A stretch of DNA of 12,594 nucleotides, from assembly GCA_017446125.1 (NCBI GenBank), contig JAFSRL010000055.1:1-12594 (forward strand). The letters run 5' to 3'. The translations under genes and the position numbers were made by a program. The notes under the pieces were generated by a model. That model did not search any database and was not told the DNA's origin. It saw only the letters and a list, made by a program, of their open reading frames with translations. Below are positions 1 to 4,970 of this stretch, piece by piece. How positions within the stretch are numbered: position 1 is the stretch's first letter; each line of letters opens with the position of its first letter. This stretch comes from Lachnospiraceae bacterium. GTDB taxonomy: Bacteria > Bacillota > Clostridia > Lachnospirales > Lachnospiraceae.

Positions 1-581
1 AGCGCGCCGATGATGTCCCTGTTTTGCCCGCCGCCCGCGTTCTGCATCAAGGGTCCCTGCCCGGCGGTTGTTTCCTGCCCCTGCGCGGGGGATTGCTCCT
101 GTCCTTCCTCCTGCGCATTTCCTTCCTCTACGCTGACGGGCGGTGTCATGTTGCCCGCGCCCTGCGTCATCATGACGCCGGTCCCCGTGCCGGTCGTTCC
201 TTCCGTCATCTCCTCCTGCGCATCCAGGGTCGTTGCCTGCGTGAACAGCGCCGGGGATGCCGGGAAGGTGCGGGAGCTCTTACCCACGTTTCCGTCGTAG
301 TCACTCGCGGCGTAATACACGACCGCGTTCTGCGTCGTTTTGTTTAAGACGATCTTCTCGATGACGACGCGGTCGGAAACGTCGCCGTCCCTGGAATCGA
401 TTGCGTTCGCGCCGGAAAGCAGCTCGTCATTCGAGGTCGTCTCCATGTAGGTGATGTCCGTGGGCTGGAACTGGATTACGGGCGGTACCCGGTCCTTGCT
501 TAAGTACATAAAGCCAAAGACCGCAACCAGTATGAGGTCTAAGATTGCAAACACGATGGTTGCCGCACGCGGGTTGTTCAT
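1..581 (-). CDS. Membrane-anchored Ig-like (DUF5011/HYR-like) protein, C-terminus cut by window edge
   Basis: An open frame runs leftwards from ATG at 581 to the window edge, giving 193 residues without a stop. The start is supported by a purine-rich ribosome site (GGGGAAGGAC) about 5 bases upstream. Residues 8-27 form one hydrophobic membrane segment (TIVFAILDLILVAVFGFMYL region) after a short NPR-containing N-terminus. Residues 33-107 resemble an extracellular Ig-like fold of the DUF5011/HYR type: PPVIQFQP opening, an RDGDVSDRV core at 64-72, and YYAASDYDGNVG at 89-100. From about 120 the chain becomes low-complexity, rich in Gln, Glu, Gly and Thr, like a wall-spanning linker. It follows cpsD by 33 bases on the same strand, so it is probably the fourth gene of the capsule operon and acts at the outer face of the membrane. 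Its precise role is unknown; a polysaccharide attachment or assembly partner is inference. Confidence 0.7.
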   Translation of the reverse strand, partial: MNNPRAATIVFAILDLILVAVFGFMYLSKDRVPPVIQFQPTDITYMETTSNDELLSGANAIDSRDGDVSDRVVIEKIVLNKTTQNAVVYYAASDYDGNVGKSSRTFPASPALFTQATTLDAQEEMTEGTTGTGTGVMMTQGAGNMTPPVSVEEGNAQEEGQEQSPAQGQETTAGQGPLMQNAGGGQNRDIIGA

Positions 582-614
582 GCCCTGTCCTTCCCCTTTC
601 CGCCTTTCGCGGGA

Positions 615-1427
615 TCAGAAAAATTCAATGTCATTGCTGCCGCTATCCTCCGACAAATTCGTTGCCCCCACATTTGCGGAGCGAAGATCCGTCATCTGTG
701 CCGCGGCCTGCGTGTTTTCGTTGCCGTAGTTTCCGTAATACTTGCCGTAGTATTTCCCGTAATACTTCCCGTAGTAATTTCCGTAGTAGCCCTTCGCGCT
801 CAAATTCACCTTATTCATGACGACGCCCAGAATCTTTGCGCCCGCCTTGCCGAGCTGGTCCTGCACGCGCTGCACGAAGCGGTAGCTGACCGCGTTCGAC
901 TCAATCACCATGATGGTGCCGTCGCACTGCTTCGCGACAACCGCCGCGTCAATGACGCTGCCCAAGGGCGGCGTATCGATGATTACATAGTCAAACGCCT
1001 TGCGCATGTTCTCTAACATCAGGGCAAAGTATTTTCCGCCCACCAGTTCCGAAGGGTTCGGCGGCACTGGTCCTGAGAAAATCATGTAGAGATTGGGCTG
1101 GTCCGTTTCGCAGATCACGTCCGTCAATTTTTCTCTTCCGACGAGACAGTGCGTGAGTCCCAGCTTCACGGTGCCGGTCTTGTAGCGCCCCACCAAAACA
1201 GACTTGCGCATGTCCGCGTCCACCAAAATCGTCTTCTTGCCCGCCTGCGCAAAGGCTTCCGCAAGCTCCATCGAAATCGAGCTCTTGCCTTCGTTGGGCG
1301 TGCAGCTTGTGACCGCGATGACCTTCACGTCCTGCCCGCAGAACTCGATGTTCGAGCGCAGTGTGCGGAAGGCCTCCTTCATGCGGAAGTTCTGGTTGTT
1401 GTCAAATTGTAATTTTACCCGTTGCAT
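615..1427 (-). CDS. cpsD: Capsular exopolysaccharide family tyrosine kinase (BY-kinase, CpsD/CapB-like)
   Basis: This 270-residue cytoplasmic bacterial tyrosine kinase works with the membrane protein CpsC to control polysaccharide chain polymerisation. It opens with the usual EAFRTLRSNIEF region (18-29). Walker A is CTPNEGKSS (42-50, Lys48), Walker A' is ILVDADMR (67-74), and Walker B is VIIDTPP (148-154), all in the order of the family. The C-terminal autophosphorylation cluster is extreme: residues 214-234 contain 11 tyrosines in GKYY/GNYY units, followed by a 36-residue tail ending IEFF. The family usually has a looser cluster near the very end. ATG at 1427 is preceded by AAGGAG with good spacing. 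It lies 33 bases after cpsC on the same strand. It is a free-standing kinase, as in Gram-positive bacteria, not fused to the Wzz domain. Substrates are not visible; self-phosphorylation reversed by CpsB is family knowledge. Confidence 0.95.
   Translation of the reverse strand: MQRVKLQFDNNQNFRMKEAFRTLRSNIEFCGQDVKVIAVTSCTPNEGKSSISMELAEAFAQAGKKTILVDADMRKSVLVGRYKTGTVKLGLTHCLVGREKLTDVICETDQPNLYMIFSGPVPPNPSELVGGKYFALMLENMRKAFDYVIIDTPPLGSVIDAAVVAKQCDGTIMVIESNAVSYRFVQRVQDQLGKAGAKILGVVMNKVNLSAKGYYGNYYGKYYGKYYGKYYGNYGNENTQAAAQMTDLRSANVGATNLSEDSGSNDIEFF
726..788 (-). repeat. 12-bp tandem repeats encoding the cpsD tyrosine cluster
   Basis: This stretch encodes residues 214-234 of the kinase. It consists of degenerate 12-bp units that each give Gly-(Lys/Asn)-Tyr-Tyr; three successive units encode GKYY. 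The tract could gain or lose units by slippage without shifting frame, changing the number of phosphorylatable tyrosines. Confidence 0.7.
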
Positions 1428-1460
1428 GTTGCTCCTTATGTGTCGCCTTTGTAAAACGCG

Positions 1461-2195
1461 TTACGCGCTGCGGCGAGCGTTAAAGCGTCTGCGCCGCTTG
1501 TGGTGTTCCGCTTCCTCTTCTTCCGCCATCGGGATGAGGGCTAAGGTGGAGAGCCCTAGGAAGCGCTCCACATCCTCACTCGTCTTAATCGTGTCATCGA
1601 GAATGAAATTCAAAATGATGAGGGCGCTCACCAGAATGACGCCGATAAACCCGCCGATCAGTGTCCACATCATCACGGAGGGCGATGCCTTCTTCGTGGG
1701 CATGTTCGCCGTTTCGACAACGTTGACCGCGTCGATATCCATGACGTTGCGGATGTGCTCCGACGCGACCTCTCTCACCGCGTTCGCAATGTTCATCGCA
1801 ACCACCGGATCGTTGTCGCTCACCGTGATGTTGACGATGCGCGTGTCCGTGGGCGTCGTGATGTCAATCTTCTTATTCAACTCCGCGTAGTCAAGCTCTA
1901 AGCTCAACTGCTGAATCACGTTCTCCAGCACGTAGCGCGAGGAGATGAGCTGCGCGTAGTCCTTGGTGAGCTGCGTACCGATCTGAACGTCCGAGTACGT
2001 CACGCTCGCATTGTCTTCCTTATTCAAAATATAAATGCCCGTCGTGGATTCATAGGTGGGCGCAATCACAAAGTTCGAAGCGCCAAACCCCAAGAGTGCG
2101 ACAAACAGTCCCACAAAGAAGATGAGCAGCAGGCGGTCCAAGAGAATACTGAATATGGCCCCTAAGTCAATTTCGATTACGTCGTCGTTGTTCAT
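1461..2195 (-). CDS. cpsC: Polysaccharide co-polymerase, Wzz/CpsC family (BY-kinase activator)
   Basis: This is a 244-residue membrane protein of the Wzz/chain-length-determinant family. In Gram-positive bacteria it sets polysaccharide length and activates the partner kinase CpsD. The topology is typical: a short N-terminus (IEIDLGAIFSILLDR), membrane segment 1 at about 20-45, an extracellular loop to about 172, and membrane segment 2 at about 175-198. The proline-containing motif before segment 2 (ANMPTKKASPS, 163-173) is characteristic. The cytoplasmic tail DDTIKTSEDVERFLG (200-214) matches the juxtamembrane region used in CpsC proteins for kinase activation, and the tail then ends in a basic HHKRRRRFNARR. 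The start overlaps the stop of cpsB by 4 bases (ATGA), implying translational coupling, with AAGGGAAA upstream as the ribosome site. Length and features are normal for the family. Confidence 0.93.
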   Translation of the reverse strand: MNNDDVIEIDLGAIFSILLDRLLLIFFVGLFVALLGFGASNFVIAPTYESTTGIYILNKEDNASVTYSDVQIGTQLTKDYAQLISSRYVLENVIQQLSLELDYAELNKKIDITTPTDTRIVNITVSDNDPVVAMNIANAVREVASEHIRNVMDIDAVNVVETANMPTKKASPSVMMWTLIGGFIGVILVSALIILNFILDDTIKTSEDVERFLGLSTLALIPMAEEEEAEHHKRRRRFNARRSA

Positions 2196-2911
2196 ACGTT
2201 TCCCTTGATTAATTGCAATGCGTTGTCGTGAAAAATCTTTTCGGCGTACGCCGAAGTGGTTTTTGCAGCCACATAGCGATACGCTTCCTTCAAGCGCGGT
2301 GCGCGTGTTTCTAAGTTGTGCGCGTCCGTCGCGACAAAGTGCACAAGCCCTTCCTTTAAAAGGTGCTTCGCGAATGACTTCAACCCGCGGCCGTAGTGTC
2401 CGGTGACAGTCAGTGCGTTCACCTGCAGCTTCGCGCCCATGTCGTAAAGCTCCTCGACGCGCGTAAAGTCCTGCGTCACCTCCGCGTAGCGCTCCACGTG
2501 CGCGATGACGGGCACGCAGCCGGCGGAAAGCAAATCATATACGGCACTGCGGATGGTCGAAAAGGAGTCCCCCGGGTAAAACTCCACAAGGATTCCCCTT
2601 GAACCCGCAAGCGGCGCAATCTCACGCTTCTCAATCATGGGCAGCGCTTCCTGATAATAAAACAGTTCGCAGCCCGTGTGCAGCGCAACGTCAATGCCCT
2701 GCTCGTTGCAGCGTGCCTGCAGTTGCTTTGTGCGTGCAACGATGGATGCCGCGCTGACATTCCGGTGCCCCGGCTTGTGGTGCGGCGTGAGAATCACATG
2801 CGTCATCCCTTCCGCCGCCGCGATCCGCAGCATCGCCAAACTCATATCTTCATCTCGTGCGCCATCGTCGACGCCCGGCATTATATGACAATGAATATCG
2901 ATCAACGGCAT
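2192..2911 (-). CDS. cpsB: PHP-family tyrosine phosphatase (CpsB/CapC/YwqE-like)
   Basis: This 239-residue manganese-dependent protein-tyrosine phosphatase of the PHP fold removes phosphate from the CpsD tyrosine cluster and resets the polysaccharide machinery. The metal-site motifs are all present in order: DIHCHIMPGVDDGA at 5-18 (His7, His9, Asp15/16), TPHH at 42-45, HTGCELF at 78-84 (Glu82), IAHVERY at 136-142 (His138), and ATDAHN at 194-199 (Asp196, His198). It is predicted cytoplasmic, with no signal or membrane segment. ATG at 2911 has GGGGCC a few bases upstream and lies only about 20-25 bases from the predicted transcription start. It is the first gene of the operon, and its stop overlaps the cpsC start by 4 bases. 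The phosphatase-activator-kinase order matches the standard capsule regulatory module. Confidence 0.94.
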   Translation of the reverse strand: MPLIDIHCHIMPGVDDGARDEDMSLAMLRIAAAEGMTHVILTPHHKPGHRNVSAASIVARTKQLQARCNEQGIDVALHTGCELFYYQEALPMIEKREIAPLAGSRGILVEFYPGDSFSTIRSAVYDLLSAGCVPVIAHVERYAEVTQDFTRVEELYDMGAKLQVNALTVTGHYGRGLKSFAKHLLKEGLVHFVATDAHNLETRAPRLKEAYRYVAAKTTSAYAEKIFHDNALQLIKGNV

Positions 2912-2930
2912 TCCGGCCCCTTTTACTGTC

Positions 2931-2991
2931 GTTACAAGTATACCATATTTTCAATATCTTGTGGAAAAATGTTACAAAAATCGCATATTTT
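2931..2991. repeat. Direct repeat, GTTACAA-N6-CATATTTT, two copies 40 bp apart
   Basis: Copy 1 is at 2931-2951 and copy 2 at 2971-2991. Each is GTTACAA, six less-conserved bases, then CATATTTT; 17 of 21 positions are identical. The offset is exactly 40 bp, close to four helical turns, so both copies face the same side of the DNA. Copy 1 covers the -10 of the cps promoter. Copy 2 lies between the cps -35 and the -35 of the divergent symporter promoter. This looks like a two-site operator; the regulator is unknown. Confidence 0.5.
2937..2965 (-). promoter_or_regulatory. Sigma-A promoter of the cps operon (extended -10)
   Basis: Read on the minus strand, TCCACA (2965-2960) is followed by a 17-base spacer and TATACT (2942-2937). 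The -10 is preceded by TGG, making an extended -10 element (TGGTATACT). Transcription would start near 2930, leaving a leader of about 20 bases before the cpsB ATG at 2911. The -10 lies inside the first copy of the 40-bp-spaced repeat described for 2931-2991. Confidence 0.65.
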
Positions 2992-2998
2992 GTGGCAC

Positions 2999-3027
2999 TT
3001 GACTGTATCAGGGTAAAGTGGTAAAGT
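2999..3027 (+). promoter_or_regulatory. Sigma-A promoter of the symporter gene
   Basis: TTGACT at 2999-3004 is separated by 17 bases from TAAAGT at 3022-3027. The predicted start of transcription near 3034 leaves a leader of about 30 bases ending in the AGGAGG ribosome site. The promoter is back-to-back with the cps promoter, with the -35 boxes about 34 bases apart. Confidence 0.6.
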
Positions 3028-3050
3028 ATACGCGTTGCAACAGGTAGTAC

Positions 3051-3056
3051 AGGAGG
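3051..3056 (+). promoter_or_regulatory. Ribosome binding site deciding the symporter start
   Basis: AGGAGG lies 8 bases before ATG at 3065. The alternative in-frame TTG at 3035 has no ribosome site, falls almost on the predicted transcription start, and would place this AGGAGG inside the coding region, so 3065 is chosen. Confidence 0.85.
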
Positions 3057-3064
3057 AGCAGAAA

Positions 3065-4474
3065 ATGTCGTTTAATGAAATTCTCGTAGCAATCGATGAT
3101 ATTGTTTGGGGCGTTCCTTTGATGGCCCTCATCCTTTTGGGCGGTCTGTGGCTCACCGTACGCGTGCGCTGTTTGCAGACACACAAGTTAGGGCTTGCGC
3201 TGAAATGGATGTTCAAAAACGAAGAAGGCGGACAGGGGGAGGTTTCGTCTTTTGCCGCGCTTTGCACCGCGCTTTCCGCAACGATCGGTACCGGCAACAT
3301 CGTCGGTGTCGCAACCGCGGTCACGGCAGGCGGTCCGGGCGCCCTCTTCTGGATGGAGGTCGCGGCCTTCCTGGGCATGGCGACCAAGTACGCCGAAGGC
3401 TTGCTCGCGGTCAGGTATCGCGAAATTGCCCCGGACGGGCATGCGTTGGGCGGACCCTTCTATTACATTGAAAAAGGCATGGGCACGAACTGGAAGTGGC
3501 TGGCAAAGCTCTTTGCGATTTTCGGCTGTCTTGCCGGCATCATGGGCATCGGTACGATTACCCAGGTGAACGGCATCGTCGATGCGATGGTCAATTTCTT
3601 CGATCCCGACAGGGTGCGGCTCGTCTCGGTCCCCGGGGCAGGTGAAGTCTCAATCGTTGTCGTCATCGGCGCCATCCTTGTCGCGGTTTTGGTCGGTGCG
3701 GTTGTCATCGGCGGGCTGAAGAGAATCTCGACGATTTCTTCCATCATCGTTCCCTTCATGGCGGTGATTTATATCGTGGTCGCAGTCATTCTGTTATTGT
3801 TCAACATCTCATCGATTCCTTCCGCCATCGCGCAGGTCGTCACGGGTGCCTTCAATCCCGCGGCAGTCACGGGCGGTGCTGTGGGCAGCATGATTGTCGC
3901 CATGCAAAAGGGTGTTGCGCGCGGTATCTTCTCAAATGAGGCGGGCTTGGGAAGTGCGCCCATCGCGGCAGCGGCGGCGCAGACAAAGGAGCCGGTGCGT
4001 CAGGGTCTTGTCACGATGACCGGTACCTTCATCGACACCATCGTTGTGTGTACAATGACCGGTCTTTCCATCATCATCACGAACGCGCACATGCAGGGAT
4101 TGTCCGGTGTCGCGGTAACGTCCTACGCGTTCCGCACGGGGTTACCCTTCGCGCCCGCGGTTTCGAGCTTCCTGTTGATGATCTGTCTGATCTTCTTCGC
4201 GTTCACGACGATACTGGGATGGGACTACTATGCGGAGCGCTGCCTGGAGTATTTGACGAACGGCAAGATGGGCGCGGTCAAGGTCTACCGCTGGCTCTAC
4301 ATCCTCGCGGTGTTCATCGGTCCGTTCTTAACGGTTAGCGCTGTGTGGACGCTTGCGGATATCTTCAACGGGTTGATGGCGATTCCCAATATGATTGCAC
4401 TGTTTGCGCTGTCGGGGGTGGTGGCGAAGGAGACGGCGGACTTCTTCGCGGCCGGGAAGCATGTGGAAAGCTAA
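3065..4474 (+). CDS. Sodium:alanine/glycine symporter, AGCS family (AlsT/DagA-like)
   Basis: This 469-residue integral membrane transporter couples sodium entry to uptake of small amino acids such as alanine or glycine. The family hallmarks are clear: GTGNIVGVATAVTAGGPG (75-92) leading into ALFWMEVAAFLGM (93-105), which fits the sodium:alanine symporter signature except for Glu where Trp is usual after FWM. A second conserved block, SNEAGLGSAPIAAAAA (290-305), is followed by GTFIDT (320-325). There are about 10-11 hydrophobic spans, including 17-34, 195-218, 226-246, 368-386 and 408-430. Length is typical. The ATG at 3065 is chosen over an upstream TTG because of AGGAGG at 3051-3056. It is monocistronic, divergent from the cps operon and convergent with clpB. 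Substrate within the family cannot be assigned from sequence. Confidence 0.95.
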   Translation: MSFNEILVAIDDIVWGVPLMALILLGGLWLTVRVRCLQTHKLGLALKWMFKNEEGGQGEVSSFAALCTALSATIGTGNIVGVATAVTAGGPGALFWMEVAAFLGMATKYAEGLLAVRYREIAPDGHALGGPFYYIEKGMGTNWKWLAKLFAIFGCLAGIMGIGTITQVNGIVDAMVNFFDPDRVRLVSVPGAGEVSIVVVIGAILVAVLVGAVVIGGLKRISTISSIIVPFMAVIYIVVAVILLLFNISSIPSAIAQVVTGAFNPAAVTGGAVGSMIVAMQKGVARGIFSNEAGLGSAPIAAAAAQTKEPVRQGLVTMTGTFIDTIVVCTMTGLSIIITNAHMQGLSGVAVTSYAFRTGLPFAPAVSSFLLMICLIFFAFTTILGWDYYAERCLEYLTNGKMGAVKVYRWLYILAVFIGPFLTVSAVWTLADIFNGLMAIPNMIALFALSGVVAKETADFFAAGKHVES

Positions 4475-4483
4475 CGGGTAATA

Positions 4484-4628
4484 TACGAATCGGTTGTGTA
4501 TTTTTGCTCATGAGACGCCAATCATTCCGCTGAGCCCTATACGCGCATCGCTTCGAGCAGAGGCTCTCACGATGCGCAGGTCTCAGCTCCATGGCGTCTA
4601 AATCGCAAAACCACACAGCCGATTCGTA
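4484..4628. repeat. 145-bp nested palindrome in the symporter/clpB convergent spacer
   Basis: Six stem segments nest within each other around one axis. They are 4484-4499 with 4613-4628 (16 bp, one G-T pair), 4502-4507 with 4605-4610 (TTTTGC/GCAAAA), 4513-4520 with 4592-4599 (AGACGCCA/TGGCGTCT), 4529-4534 with 4582-4587 (GCTGAG/CTCAGC), 4543-4550 with 4570-4577 (GCGCATCG/CGATGCGC), and 4555-4558 with 4563-4566 around an AGAG loop. That gives about 48 base pairs, symmetric in internal-loop placement. It begins 10 bases after the symporter stop. It could be a transcription barrier for both convergent genes or a non-autonomous mobile repeat (MITE-like). No open reading frame or T-tract of a classical terminator accompanies it. 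Confidence 0.7.
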
Positions 4629-4740
4629 CATTGTTGTCATTCTTTAATGCATGACCTTCCCCTTGAGGGGAAGGGGGACCGCTTGCGGTGGATGAGGTGG
4701 CCGCTCATTGTCCTTCTTAATCGCTGCGGGATTTGTGCCT
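4604..4740. repeat. Intergenic hairpin repeat, copy A
   Basis: Three blocks recur in copy B. Block 1 (4604-4645, CGCAAAACCACACAG...) includes the right arm of the large palindrome. Block 2 (4652-4700) holds the perfect hairpin CCTTCCCC-TTGA-GGGGAAGG (4655-4674) and ACCGC-TT-GCGGT (4678-4689), ending GGATGAGGTGG. Block 3 (4701-4740) starts CCGCTCATTGTCCTTCT. A further imperfect hairpin, TGCG/ATTTGTG with CACAAAT/CGCA (4725-4760), follows. No coding sequence is seen. Confidence 0.65.
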
Positions 4741-4793
4741 CCGCGGCGTCACAAATCGCAGAATCAGCACGACTGAATTCCGGGTTCATTGTC

Positions 4794-4969
4794 CGCAAAA
4801 CCACACAGCTGATTTTAACACTGTTGTTATTCTTTGACACAATCCCAAACCGACCGCTCATTGTCCTTCTGATTGCTGTGGGATATGTGCTTTGGCTCTT
4901 GACCTTCCCCTTGAGGGGTGAGAACCTCCGGTGGAGGTTCGAAAGGACCGCTTGCGGTGGATGAGGTGG
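4794..4969. repeat. Intergenic hairpin repeat, copy B, blocks in a different order
   Basis: The blocks of copy A recur here in altered order. Block 1 is at 4794-4835 (36 of 42 bases match copy A at a 190-bp offset), block 3 at about 4854-4895, and block 2 at 4900-4969. Block 2 is interrupted by an additional perfect hairpin, GAACCTCC-GGT-GGAGGTTC (4922-4940), absent from copy A. The copy ends with GGATGAGGTGG one base before the clpB stop codon. Read on the minus strand, these GC-rich hairpins directly follow clpB and may slow or end its transcription, although there is no T-run. Confidence 0.65.
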
Positions 4970-4970
4970 C

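Noticed and set aside
3035..3064. Extended N-terminus of the symporter from a TTG at 3035
   Set aside because: No ribosome site precedes it and it falls on the predicted transcription start, while AGGAGG at 3051-3056 perfectly serves ATG 3065.
2932..3387. Minus-strand 151-codon frame overlapping the symporter start
   Set aside because: Antisense to the conserved N-terminus of the symporter and crossing both promoters; no domain or ribosome site.
4484..4628. tRNA or tmRNA-like gene suggested by the multi-stem structure
   Set aside because: Stems are all nested on one axis, with no cloverleaf, anticodon arm or T-loop sequence.
4604..4969. CRISPR or insertion sequence in the repeat-rich spacer
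   Set aside because: Only two copies, no regular spacers, no transposase and no clear target duplication.
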